Origin: Pelomonas sp047654785
GTDB taxonomy: Bacteria; Pseudomonadota; Gammaproteobacteria; Burkholderiales; Burkholderiaceae_C
Reading direction: 5' to 3'
Assembly (NCBI RefSeq): GCF_047654785.1
Contig: NZ_JASGKQ010000003.1
Coordinates: 1,426,001 to 1,490,000, forward strand
DNA: 64,000 nucleotides
Part shown: positions 1 to 8,084 of the stretch, one piece after another
Numbering within the stretch: position 1 is the stretch's first letter
Layout of the letters: each line of letters begins with the position of its first letter
Program-made: the position numbers and the translations under genes
The notes under the pieces: generated by a model
The model's database searches: none
What the model was told of the DNA's origin: nothing
The model's input: only the letters and a program-made list of their open reading frames with translations

Positions 1-291
1 CAGCAGGAACAGCACGACGTTGACGATCAGGTAGCGGCGCGTCGAGAACACCAGCGCCAGGAAGCCCGCCAGCGGGATGACGACGATCTCGGCCACCAGG
101 TAGGCGCTGGAGATCCACGAGCCCTCCTCCTGCGTGGCTGACAGCGCGCCGAGGATGTCGCGCAGCGAGGAGTTGGTGATGGCGATGTCCAGCACCGCCA
201 TGAAGGCGCCCAGCAGGCTGGCCAGCACGGCCACCCAGGTGCGGCCGCTGACCTTCTCGCCGGTGGGCGGCGGCAGGTTGTCGTTGCCCAT
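1..291 (-). CDS. MFS drug efflux transporter (DHA2/EmrB type), N-terminal part only
   Basis: The first 97 residues of an inner-membrane proton-coupled multidrug exporter are visible; the rest lies beyond the left edge. The fragment starts MGNDNLPPP and has a first membrane segment around residues 19-40 ending in LDIAITNSSL, the TM1 motif of 14-helix DHA2 (EmrB/QacA) transporters, then a second segment around residues 60-85. An EmrA-like adaptor lies upstream on the same strand, 245 bases away, so the pair probably forms an EmrAB-type efflux pump. The gap is long for one operon and contains a strong hairpin, so the transporter may have its own promoter. The substrate cannot be told from this fragment. 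Confidence 0.85.
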   Translation of the reverse strand, partial: MGNDNLPPPTGEKVSGRTWVAVLASLLGAFMAVLDIAITNSSLRDILGALSATQEEGSWISSAYLVAEIVVIPLAGFLALVFSTRRYLIVNVVLFLL

Positions 292-341
292 GGCCGCTCA
301 GCCTAAATCCGGCAGTTGGGCATGCCCGAGGGGCTGGCGAG

Positions 342-415
342 GCGGGCCGCTGGCAAGGCGCGCCGACGAAGTGGGCTGATGCCCACGAGGAGAAGCAACG
401 CCGCCAGCGGCCCGC
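342..415. repeat. Nested inverted-repeat element between adaptor and transporter genes
   Basis: An outer 13-bp perfect inverted repeat (GCGGGCCGCTGGC at 342-354, complement at 403-415) encloses a second perfect hairpin, GTGGGC-TGAT-GCCCAC, at 371-386. The element fills much of the 245-base gap between the adaptor stop and the transporter start. The layout suggests a dispersed intergenic repeat or an RNA structure that lowers readthrough. No T-run follows the stem, so it is not a classical terminator. No second copy was noticed in this window. Confidence 0.5.
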
Positions 416-536
416 AGCGCCAGACCAGCGGGCATGCAGCGCTGCTCACCGGCGTGGTGATCTCCGCATGTGCGACAAGGTGTTGAAACATCAGCACTTT
501 CGATGAATGGCAAGCGGTCAGCTGCCGGATTTGGGC

Positions 537-1628
537 TCAGTCGGCCAGCTCGACTTCCACCTGCACCGACAGCCCCGGCACGATGCGCGCCGCGGCCTCG
601 CCCAGCGCCTTCAGGCTCTCGGGCTCGAACACCAGCTTCACCGGCACGCGCTGCACGATCTTCGTGAAGTTGCCGGTCGCGTTGTCCGGCGGCAGCAGCG
701 CGAAGCTGGCGCCCGAGGCGGGCGCGAAGCTGTCCACCCGGGCGCGCAGTTCGCGGCCGGGGAAGGCGTCCACCTTCACCTGCGCCGGCTGGCCCGGCTT
801 CATCCGCGCGAGCTGGGTTTCCTTGAAGTTGGCGACGATCCAGGTCTCCGGCTCGACGATGGCGGCCAGCTGCTGGCCCGGCTGCACGCGCTGGCCCACT
901 TCCACGGTGCGCCGGCCGATGCGGCCGTCGCTGGCCGCGCGCAGCTCCGCGTAGCCGACCTGGTTCTGCGCGTCCTTCAGCTGCGCCAGCGTGGCGCCCT
1001 TTTGCGCGTCGGCGGAGCGGCGCGCGCTTTCCGCCGCGGCGACGGCCTGCGTCGCGGCGGCCGCGCCGGCCTTGCGGGCGGCCAAGTCGGCCCGGGCCAC
1101 GTCGCGGGCGGCCAGCGCGGCGTCCAGCTCCTGCCGGCTGGTGGCGCGCAGCTCGGCGCCGAACAGCGCCTGGCTGCGCCGGGCGTCCAGCTCCGTGCGG
1201 GCCAGCACCGCCTCGGCCTGCGCCACCTGCGAGCCGGCCGCGGCGGCCTGCGCGCGGGCCTGGGCGATCTGCGCGGCGCTGGTGGCCAGGGCCGCGTCCG
1301 CCTGCGCGATCTGCGCCTTCAGCCGCTCCACCTGCACGGCGGCATCGGCCGGGTCCAGGCGCAGCAGCAGGTCGCCGGCCTTGACGGCCGCGTTGTCCCG
1401 CATGTGCATCTCGGTGACGACGCCGGCCACGCGCGTGGCGACCGGGTGGATGCGGCCGGCGACGAAGGCGTTGTCCGTCTCGACGACATGCTGGCTGCGC
1501 CACCACATGCGCCCGCCCAGCCCCAGGCCGCCGATCAGCAGCGCGGCGCCGATGACCAACAGCGGCACCGGCGGGCCGCTCCTGGCGGGCTGGGGCGCCG
1601 TGGCGGCCGGGTCTTGCGGTGCGTTCAT
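537..1628 (-). CDS. HlyD/EmrA-family membrane fusion protein
   Basis: Periplasmic adaptor of 363 residues that would link an inner-membrane MFS pump to an outer-membrane channel. One membrane anchor lies around residues 17-38, followed by the beta-barrel/lipoyl half-motif (VVETDNAFVAGR), a long Ala/Gln-rich coiled-coil hairpin around residues 95-215, the second lipoyl half with DGRIGRRTVEVGQRV, and a C-terminal beta-barrel. The start MNAPQDP was chosen over an in-frame start about 36 codons upstream because the extra stretch is low-complexity and a GAGG lies just before this ATG. The gene is divergent from a LysR regulator, the usual arrangement for regulated efflux operons, and precedes the MFS gene. 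Confidence 0.88.
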   Translation of the reverse strand: MNAPQDPAATAPQPARSGPPVPLLVIGAALLIGGLGLGGRMWWRSQHVVETDNAFVAGRIHPVATRVAGVVTEMHMRDNAAVKAGDLLLRLDPADAAVQVERLKAQIAQADAALATSAAQIAQARAQAAAAGSQVAQAEAVLARTELDARRSQALFGAELRATSRQELDAALAARDVARADLAARKAGAAAATQAVAAAESARRSADAQKGATLAQLKDAQNQVGYAELRAASDGRIGRRTVEVGQRVQPGQQLAAIVEPETWIVANFKETQLARMKPGQPAQVKVDAFPGRELRARVDSFAPASGASFALLPPDNATGNFTKIVQRVPVKLVFEPESLKALGEAAARIVPGLSVQVEVELAD

Positions 1629-1742
1629 GGCGGGGATCCTCGTTGCCGTTGCTGCGGGAAGGCGGCTGCCGGCGCATTGACATGGAGCGCGGGACTGTAG
1701 AGAGTTCCGTTTTTGGCGAATAGCCGGAAAATTCAAACAGAC

Positions 1743-1755
1743 CGTTCCGGGAACG
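1743..1755. promoter_or_regulatory. Candidate operator in the efflux/LysR divergent region
   Basis: A perfect 13-bp palindrome, CGTTCC-G-GGAACG, lies 17 bases upstream of the LysR start in the 144-base divergent intergenic region. A site here could serve autoregulation of the LysR gene and control of the efflux genes. Binding is inferred only from symmetry and position. Confidence 0.4.
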
Positions 1756-1772
1756 AAACGAAATCACGCCCG

Positions 1773-2699
1773 ATGAAGATCGACCACCTCCTGCTGCTGG
1801 CCCAGGTCCACAAGGCCGGCTCGCTGTCCGCGGCCGCGCGCCAGCTCGGCTGCCCCAAGGCCACGCTGAGCCGGCGCCTGGCGGCGCTGGAGACCTCGGT
1901 GGGCGCGCGGCTGTTCGTGCCCGGCGCCAGCCGCATGACGCTGACCGAACTCGGCCAGCAGCTGGCCGAGCGCGCCGCGCGGCATGACGACGACATCGCC
2001 GAGACCCGCCAGTGGCTGGCCTCCCGCGACGCCACGCCGCAGGGCCGGCTGCGCGTCGCGGTGCCGGCGGAGTTCGCGACGCTGCTGCTGGCCGACAGCT
2101 TCGCCCGCTTCGTGCGCCGCTACCCGCGCGTGACGCTGGAGGTGGACACCACGCCGCGCCGCGTGGACCTGTTCAACGAGCCCTACGACGTGGCGGTGCG
2201 CATGGGCGCCATCGACGAGCCCGAGCTGGTGGCGCGCCGCTTCATGGTGCTGGAGCGCGGCCTGTTCGCCAGCCCCGCCTACCTGCGGTCGCGCCCGGCC
2301 CCGCGGGCGCCGGCCGACCTGGCGGGCCACGACTTCGTGCTGCTCAGCCAGGCCCGCGGCCTGCCCCGCACGCTGCAGAACGGCCGGCAGACCGCCGAGG
2401 TGGAGGCGCGCGGGCCGCTGGAGGCCAACGCCATCGGACTGGTGCTGGCGCTGGCCCGGGCCGGCGGCGGCATCGGCAGCTTCCCGGTCGGCATGGTGGC
2501 GCCCGACGTCGCCGCCGGCACGCTGGTGCCGGTGCTGCCCGACTGGCGCCACGAGCCGCTGCCCGTGCACCTGCTGACGGCCAGCCGCCGGCTGATGCCG
2601 GCCAAGACGCGGGCCTTCATCGACCACCTGTTCGAGACCCAGCCCGACTGGGCCCGGGAGGCGCCGCTCGGTCTGCCCGCCCCCGCGTTCGAGGGGTAG
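1773..2699 (+). CDS. LysR-family transcriptional regulator
   Basis: A 308-residue DNA-binding regulator with the family's usual two parts. The N-terminal winged helix-turn-helix spans about residues 1-60 (AGSLSAAARQLGCPKATLSR), and a periplasmic-binding-protein-like effector domain spans about residues 88-295. The start MKIDHLLLL is the normal LysR N-terminus; an in-frame GTG 20 codons upstream would add an unrelated tail and overlap the palindrome. It belongs to the CrgA/DsdC-like branch commonly found beside efflux or dehydrogenase genes. Being divergent from the EmrA-like adaptor, it probably controls that export system. The inducer is unknown. Confidence 0.9.
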   Translation: MKIDHLLLLAQVHKAGSLSAAARQLGCPKATLSRRLAALETSVGARLFVPGASRMTLTELGQQLAERAARHDDDIAETRQWLASRDATPQGRLRVAVPAEFATLLLADSFARFVRRYPRVTLEVDTTPRRVDLFNEPYDVAVRMGAIDEPELVARRFMVLERGLFASPAYLRSRPAPRAPADLAGHDFVLLSQARGLPRTLQNGRQTAEVEARGPLEANAIGLVLALARAGGGIGSFPVGMVAPDVAAGTLVPVLPDWRHEPLPVHLLTASRRLMPAKTRAFIDHLFETQPDWAREAPLGLPAPAFEG

Positions 2700-2774
2700 G
2701 ACTTGTCCGCTGCCCCGGCGCGGGCCGGCGCGTTAGCTTGCAGGCCCACTCGAACGAGACAACGAGGCAAGACG

Positions 2775-3755
2775 ATGAAGAACTTCCTGCGCCGCTGCGT
2801 CGGCACCCTGGTCCTCGGCGCCGCCACCGCCGGCAGCCTGCCCGCGCTGGCCTACTCCAGCCTCACGGTGTTCGGCGACAGCCTGTCCGACACCGGCAAC
2901 ATCCTGCTGGCCACCGGCGGCACGACGCCCGCGGCGCCCTACGCCAGCGGCCGCTTCTCCGACGGGCCGATCTGGATCGACGTGCTGGCCGAGGGCCTGA
3001 CCCTGCCGGCCGGCGCCGTGCCCTCGCTGATCGGCGGCAGCAACTACGCCTTCGGCGGCGCGCGCACCGGCACCGGCTCCAACCCGCCCGGGCTGCTCGC
3101 GCAAGCCGGCGGGCTGTGGGCGCCGTCGCATGCGGCGGCCGACCCGGACGGGCTGTACGTCGTCGTCGGCGGCGGCAACGACCTGCGCGACGCCCGCGGC
3201 GCCGCCAGCACGCCCGAGTCGCGCCAGGCGGCCGCGCAGGCCGCGGCCGGCAACATCGCCAGCGTGGTCGGCCTGCTGGCCAGCCGCGGCGCGCAGCATG
3301 TGCTGATCTCCAACGTGCCGGACCTCGGCAACACGCCGGAGGCCGCCGCGCTGGGCCTGACCGCCGAATCCAGCGACGTGACGCAGCGCTACAACCTGCT
3401 GGTCGCCGGCCTGGTGCCGCTGCTGCAGGCCCAGTTCAGCGGGCTGACGGTCAGCTTCCTCGACATGGCCGGCCTGGCCGCCGACATCCGCCACGACGCG
3501 CTGGCCAACGGCGGCGCGCTGTACGGCATCACCAATGTGTCGACGCCCTGCGGCGACTTCCCCGGCTCGGTCGGCATCTCGTGCAGCGTCTCGTCCTTCT
3601 CCGACGCGCTGCACCCCTCGGCCGCCACCCATGCGCTGATCGGCCAGGCCGCGCTGGCGGCCGTGGCCGCGGTGCCCGAGCCCGGCACCTGGCTGCTGAT
3701 GGCGCTGGGCCTCGGCGCGCTGTCGCTCAGGCGCCGCGCCGCGCTGGCGCGCTAA
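2775..3755 (+). CDS. GDSL/SGNH esterase with PEP-CTERM sorting signal
   Basis: Secreted lipase/esterase-like hydrolase of 326 residues. A signal peptide (about residues 1-26, ending LPALA) is followed by SGNH block I, VFGDSLSDTGN, with the nucleophilic Ser at about residue 36, the GGGNDLR motif of block III, and a late DALHPSAATH motif carrying the catalytic Asp and His. The C-terminus has VPEPGTW, a hydrophobic helix and an Arg-rich tail: the PEP-CTERM signal read by exosortase, implying export and surface or biofilm sorting. A GAGG ribosome-binding site precedes the ATG. Its stop overlaps the convergent ligA stop by four bases. The substrate is not predictable; phospholipid or polyester hydrolysis are typical of the family. 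Confidence 0.9.
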   Translation: MKNFLRRCVGTLVLGAATAGSLPALAYSSLTVFGDSLSDTGNILLATGGTTPAAPYASGRFSDGPIWIDVLAEGLTLPAGAVPSLIGGSNYAFGGARTGTGSNPPGLLAQAGGLWAPSHAAADPDGLYVVVGGGNDLRDARGAASTPESRQAAAQAAAGNIASVVGLLASRGAQHVLISNVPDLGNTPEAAALGLTAESSDVTQRYNLLVAGLVPLLQAQFSGLTVSFLDMAGLAADIRHDALANGGALYGITNVSTPCGDFPGSVGISCSVSSFSDALHPSAATHALIGQAALAAVAAVPEPGTWLLMALGLGALSLRRRAALAR

Positions 3756-5857
3756 CCCGCGGCGGCGGCATCGCCGCCCGCCAGCAAGGCGCGCAGCCCG
3801 GCCTCGTCCAGCACCGGCACGCCCAGCGTGCGCGCCTTCTCCAGCTTGCTGCCGGCCTCCTCGCCGGCGATGACGTAGCTGGTCTTCTTCGACACCGAGC
3901 CGCTGACCTTGCCGCCCGCGTCCTCGATCAGCGCCTGGGCCTGGTCGCGGGACAGCGTCGGCAGCGTGCCGGTCAGCACCAGCGTGCGGCCCAGCAGCGG
4001 ACGCGGGCGGTCGTCGCCCTCGCCCGCGCTCTCCTGCGGCTGCACGCCGGCCGCCAGCAGCTGCTCGACGACCTCGCGGTTGTGCGGCTGCGCGAAGAAG
4101 GTGTGCACGCTGGCCGCGACGATCGGCCCCACGTCCGCCACCTCCAGCAGCTGCTCGACGCTGGCGTTCATCAACCGCTCCAGCGTGCCGAAATGGCGGG
4201 CCAGGTCCTTGGCCGTCGTCTCTCCGACCTGGCGGATGCCGAGCGCGAACAGGAAGCGCGCCAGCGTCGGCGCCTTGCTGCGCTCCAGCGCGGCGACCAG
4301 GTTCTGCGCGCTCTTGTCGGCCATGCGGTCCAGCGCCGCGAGCCGCGCGACGCCCAGCTTGTAGAGGCCGGGCAGGCTGGTCACGATGCCGGCGTCCACC
4401 AGCTGCTCGACCAGCTTGTCGCCCAGGCCCTCGACGTCCATCGCGCGCCGGCCGGCGAAGTGCAGCAGCGCCTGCTTGCGCTGCGCCGGGCAGAACAGGC
4501 CGCCGGTGCAGCGGTACTCGATGCCGCCCTTCTCGCGCAGCGCGGCGCTGGCGCAGATCGGGCAGGCGCGCGGCATGTGGAAGTTGGGCACGTAAGGGTC
4601 GCGTGCGATCGGGTGCAGTTGATCTGGTGTTTCTGCATTGGCCCAAAACCCTTTGTGGAGCCGCGATACCACTTCAGGAATTACGTCACCTGCTCGCCGG
4701 ATGATCACTCGATCACCAACACGTACATCCTTGCGGCGCATCTCGAACACGTTGTGCAGCGTCGCGTTGCTGACCGTCGTGCCGCCGACGAACACCGGCT
4801 CCAGCCGCGCCACCGGCGTCAGCTTGCCGGTGCGGCCGACCTGCACGTCGATGGCCAGCAGCGTCGTCACCTGCTCCTGCGCCGGGTATTTGTGCGCGAC
4901 GGCCCAGCGCGGCTCGCGGGTCTTGAAGCCGAGCTTCTGCTGCAGCTCGCGCGAGTTGACCTTGTAGACCACGCCGTCGATGTCGAAGGGCAGCGCATCG
5001 CGCCGGGCCGCCATCGCGCGGTGGAATTCGACCAGGCCGGCCGGCCCCTGGACGACCGCGCGGTCCGCGCAGACCGGCAGGCCGAGCGCGGCCAGCGCGT
5101 CCAGCAGGCCGCCATGGGTCGCGGGCGCCTCCCACCCCTGCGTCTCGCCGAGGCCGTAGGCGTAGAAGCACAGCGGCCGCTGGCGCACCAGCGCCGGGTC
5201 GAGCTGGCGGATCGCGCCGGCCGCCGTGTTGCGCGGGTTCACGAAAGTCTTCTCGCCGCGCTCGCGCTGGCGCTCGTTGAGGCGCTCGAAATCGTCGCGG
5301 CGCATGTAGACCTCGCCGCGCACCTCCAGCACCGGCGGGGCCTCGCCCTTCAGCCGCAGCGGCACCTGGCCGATGGTGCGCACGTTCTGCGTCACGTCCT
5401 CGCCGGTCTCGCCGTCGCCGCGCGTGGCGGCCTGCACCAGCACGCCGTGCTCGTAGCGCAGGCTCATCGCCAGGCCGTCGAACTTCAGCTCGGCGGCGTA
5501 TTCCACCGGCGGGTCGGTGTCGGCCAGCGCCAGCTCGCGGCGCACGCGCGCATCGAAGGCGATCGCGCCGCCCTCGGTCGTGTCCGTCTCGGTCGTGATC
5601 GACAACATCGGCACGACGTGGCGCACCGGCGCCAGGCCGTCCAGCACGGCGCCGATGACGCGCTGGGTCGGCGAGTCCGGCGTCAGCAGCCCGGGGTCGG
5701 CGGCCTCCAGCGCCTGCAGCTCGGCGAACAGCCGGTCGTACTCGGCGTCCGGCAGCTCGGGCGCATCGAGCACGTAGTAGAGATGGGCGTGGTGGTTCAG
5801 CGCGGCGCGCAGTTCGGCGGCGCGCCGCGGGGCGTCGGTGGCGGGAGCGGCGGTCAT
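3752..5857 (-). CDS. ligA: NAD-dependent DNA ligase LigA
   Basis: Seals nicks in duplex DNA during replication and repair using NAD+. The 701 residues match the family length. The NAD-binding Ia domain (HAHLYYVLDAPE) comes first; the AMP-accepting Lys is K125 in AELKFDG; nucleotidyltransferase motifs such as TRGDGETGEDV and DIDGVVYKV follow, then the OB fold (GRTGKLTPVA), a Cys4 zinc finger (CPICAS, CTGGLFC), HhH repeats (GIRQVGETTAKDLA) and a C-terminal BRCT domain (about 615-695). The start MTAAPATD is the first Met compatible with the family N-terminus. A short segment encoding the OB-fold/zinc-finger junction (4611-4740) is strikingly lower in G+C than the rest of the gene. In many Burkholderiales ligA lies near smc and zipA, as here. 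Confidence 0.97.
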   Translation of the reverse strand: MTAAPATDAPRRAAELRAALNHHAHLYYVLDAPELPDAEYDRLFAELQALEAADPGLLTPDSPTQRVIGAVLDGLAPVRHVVPMLSITTETDTTEGGAIAFDARVRRELALADTDPPVEYAAELKFDGLAMSLRYEHGVLVQAATRGDGETGEDVTQNVRTIGQVPLRLKGEAPPVLEVRGEVYMRRDDFERLNERQRERGEKTFVNPRNTAAGAIRQLDPALVRQRPLCFYAYGLGETQGWEAPATHGGLLDALAALGLPVCADRAVVQGPAGLVEFHRAMAARRDALPFDIDGVVYKVNSRELQQKLGFKTREPRWAVAHKYPAQEQVTTLLAIDVQVGRTGKLTPVARLEPVFVGGTTVSNATLHNVFEMRRKDVRVGDRVIIRRAGDVIPEVVSRLHKGFWANAETPDQLHPIARDPYVPNFHMPRACPICASAALREKGGIEYRCTGGLFCPAQRKQALLHFAGRRAMDVEGLGDKLVEQLVDAGIVTSLPGLYKLGVARLAALDRMADKSAQNLVAALERSKAPTLARFLFALGIRQVGETTAKDLARHFGTLERLMNASVEQLLEVADVGPIVAASVHTFFAQPHNREVVEQLLAAGVQPQESAGEGDDRPRPLLGRTLVLTGTLPTLSRDQAQALIEDAGGKVSGSVSKKTSYVIAGEEAGSKLEKARTLGVPVLDEAGLRALLAGGDAAAAG

Positions 5858-5926
5858 GCGCGGGATTGTCGCGGGCACGGATCGCGGCGCCCGCTGGGTA
5901 CACTGCCTCTCCCACGTCGAACCGCC

Positions 5927-6100
5927 ATGCGCTCCCCGCCGCCCCGCCCCGCCGCCACGCCGCCGCGCCCCAGCCGGCAGGCGGTGCTGCGCGCCGTGGC
6001 CAGCTCCACGGCGGTCGAGACCGGCCAGGCGGTGGCGGCGCTGGAGTCCAAGCTGAACCAGCCCGTCCGGCGGTTCGCCCACATCGGCCTGGCCCGCTGA
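5927..6100 (+). CDS. Small conserved-looking hypothetical protein (57 aa)
   Basis: A 57-residue ORF divergent from ligA, starting MRSPPPRPA and ending in a helical stretch (RQAVLRAVASSTAVETGQA, then VAALESKLNQPVRR). The C-terminal half has an ordinary acidic/basic composition and the usual third-base G+C bias, unlike random readthrough. A TACACT-like -10 sequence lies just upstream. No function is recognised and there is no membrane segment or metal motif. It could be spurious, but its fit between two oppositely oriented genes and its amphipathic C-terminal half favour a real small gene. Confidence 0.5.
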   Translation: MRSPPPRPAATPPRPSRQAVLRAVASSTAVETGQAVAALESKLNQPVRRFAHIGLAR

Positions 6101-6107
6101 CGGCGGC

Positions 6108-6725
6108 TCAGCCCAGCCCCATCGCCTGCGCGACGTGCGCGCACATCGGGCCGTAGTGGCCGGCATGCCCTGCGCGTATCGCCGCGACATAGGCGTCCTT
6201 GCCCGAGGCCCAGCTGCCGTAGTCCAGCGGCGGGCGCCCCGCCTGGACGGCCATGACGTCCGCAAGCAGGCGCGACAAACGGCCGTTCCCGTCGCGGAAG
6301 GGATGGATCAGGATGAACTCCACGTGCGTCACCGCGATGGCCTCGACCAGCGCCGCGTCGGCCATGCCATGGCAGGGCGTCCAGCGGGCCAGGCAGTCCC
6401 GCTCGAAGTTCGCCAGCAGCCGGGGCAACTGCGCGGCGGACGCGAACAGGAAGTCGCCCTTGCTCATGTTCACCCCGCGCTCCCGGCCCGCCCAGGCATA
6501 GACGTTGCCCAGCCAGCGGCGATGCCAGGTCTTCAGATCGGCGACCGTCAGGCGCCGGTCCGGCAGATCCTCCACCAGCACGGCGTCATAGAGCTGCGCC
6601 AGCAGCGCCAGTTCAAGCTCGTCCATGTCCTCGGGCGACGCGATGCCGGCCAGGTTGCGCAGCACGCGCCCGTCGGAGCCCGGCTGGCATTCGCCCTCGT
6701 CGCCGCCGATGGCGTAGCGGCCCAT
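6108..6725 (-). CDS. Fic-domain protein (putative AMP transferase)
   Basis: A 205-residue Fic protein. The canonical active site HPFRDGNGRLSR lies at residues 141-152: the His that deprotonates the target hydroxyl, the Asp that binds Mg2+, and the Gly-Asn-Gly-Arg anion-binding loop are all intact. Such proteins usually transfer AMP from ATP to Ser, Thr or Tyr of a target. No clear S/T-x3-E-G/N inhibitory helix was seen in the N-terminal half, and no separate small FicA-like antitoxin lies beside it. The start codon follows the stop of the CorC-like gene by two bases, so the two are probably co-transcribed. It may be a housekeeping Fic enzyme or a toxin restrained by an unrecognised segment. 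Confidence 0.88.
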   Translation of the reverse strand: MGRYAIGGDEGECQPGSDGRVLRNLAGIASPEDMDELELALLAQLYDAVLVEDLPDRRLTVADLKTWHRRWLGNVYAWAGRERGVNMSKGDFLFASAAQLPRLLANFERDCLARWTPCHGMADAALVEAIAVTHVEFILIHPFRDGNGRLSRLLADVMAVQAGRPPLDYGSWASGKDAYVAAIRAGHAGHYGPMCAHVAQAMGLG

Positions 6726-6727
6726 GG

Positions 6728-8023
6728 CTATCCGCCGTGCGCCGTCGGCGTGATCATGACCTGGTCCACGCGATAGCTGTCCACGTCGACCACCTCGAAG
6801 CGCCAGCCTTCCCACTCCACGACGTCGGTGCGGCGCGGGATGCGGCGCAGCCGCACCATCAGGAAGCCGGCCAGCGTGTCGTAGGTGCCGGCCTGCGGCC
6901 AGCCCTCGATGCCCAGCGCCCGCTCCACGTCGGGGATGGGCGTGACGCCGTCGGCGAGGAAGCTGCCGTCCTCGCGGCGGACGATCTGCTCCTCGTCGTG
7001 CGGCGCGACCAGGCTGCCCATCACGGTGCTCATCACGTCGTTCAGCGTCACCACGCCGACCACGCGGCTGTACTCGTTGACGATGACGGCGAAGTCCTCG
7101 TGCGCCTCGCGGAACTGCGTCAGCATCTCCGACAGCGTCAGCCGGTCGGGCACGATCAGCACCTTCTTGACCAGCACGCCGGCCTCGGCCTGCAGCGACA
7201 GCGGCTCGTCGCGCAGCACGCGCTGGAACAGGTCCGTCGCGTCCACGTAGCCCGCCACCGCGTCGAGGTCGCCGTCGCAGACGAGGTAGGTCGAATGCGG
7301 CGTGTCGGCGATGCGGTTGCGGATCAGCGCATCGTCGTCGCCGCGCGAGAAGTACACGATGCGCTCGCGGTGGGTCATCACCGTCTCGACGGTGCGCGTG
7401 TCCAGCTCGAACACGTTGGCGATGACCTGCTGCTCCCCGTCCGCGACGACGCCGGCCTGGTAGCCGGCCTCCGTCAGCGCCAGGATGTCGCGGTGGCTGA
7501 TGGTCTCGTCGCGCTGCGCGGGCAGGCCCAGCAGGCGGATCAGGCCCTCGGTGATGCCGCTGAAGAGCCAGGCCAGCGGCCTGAGCAGGCGGCACAGCGC
7601 CAGCATCGGCCCGACCAGCGCCATCGCCACGCGCTCGGGCTCGGTCATGGCCAGGCGCTTGGGCACCAGGTCGGCCATGACGATGAACAGCGACGTGATG
7701 CCGACGAAGGACGCCGCGAAGCCCAGCGTGGCGGCCGCCTCGGGCGCGACCGCGAGCCCGAACAGCGCCTCGAAATGCGGCGTGAACGCGCCCTCGCCGA
7801 CGATGCCGGCGAGGATGGCCACGGTGTTGATGCCGATCTGCACGACGGTGAAGTAGTCGCCCGGGTGCTCCTGCACCGCCAGCACCCTGGCGGCGCGGGC
7901 GTCGCCGGCATCGGCGCGCTGCTGCAGGTTCAGCCGGCGCGACGCGGCCAGCGACAGCTCGGCCAGCGAGAAGAACGCGCTGCCGAGGATCAGCAGGCCG
8001 ATCAGCAGCAGCGAGGTGGTCAC
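6728..8023 (-). CDS. CorC/HlyC-type hemolysin-family membrane protein (YtfL/PaeA-like)
   Basis: Inner-membrane protein of 431 residues with an N-terminal DUF21 (CNNM) transmembrane domain (about 1-190, starting MTTSLLLIGLLILG), a pair of CBS domains (about 205-325; VMTHRERIVYF and VIVNEYSRVVGVVTLND) and a C-terminal CorC_HlyC domain (about 340-425). Relatives include E. coli YtfL, linked to polyamine export, and Mg/Co efflux proteins; the older hemolysin label is historical. The domain order and length fit YtfL better than the soluble CorC. The Fic gene follows immediately downstream. Cargo is not certain from sequence. Confidence 0.9.
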   Translation of the reverse strand: MTTSLLLIGLLILGSAFFSLAELSLAASRRLNLQQRADAGDARAARVLAVQEHPGDYFTVVQIGINTVAILAGIVGEGAFTPHFEALFGLAVAPEAAATLGFAASFVGITSLFIVMADLVPKRLAMTEPERVAMALVGPMLALCRLLRPLAWLFSGITEGLIRLLGLPAQRDETISHRDILALTEAGYQAGVVADGEQQVIANVFELDTRTVETVMTHRERIVYFSRGDDDALIRNRIADTPHSTYLVCDGDLDAVAGYVDATDLFQRVLRDEPLSLQAEAGVLVKKVLIVPDRLTLSEMLTQFREAHEDFAVIVNEYSRVVGVVTLNDVMSTVMGSLVAPHDEEQIVRREDGSFLADGVTPIPDVERALGIEGWPQAGTYDTLAGFLMVRLRRIPRRTDVVEWEGWRFEVVDVDSYRVDQVMITPTAHGG

Positions 8024-8084
8024 CGGCGCCTCCCGCCCGTCGGGCAGGCGGACCGGCCGCCGCGGAGCGCTGCCGGGTGCGCCA

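Noticed and set aside
2012..6100. 1362-codon open frame on the plus strand
   Set aside because: It crosses the LysR, GDSL and ligA genes in other frames, has low-complexity Arg/Ala/Gly content, and contains no domain; high G+C removes stops from shadow frames.
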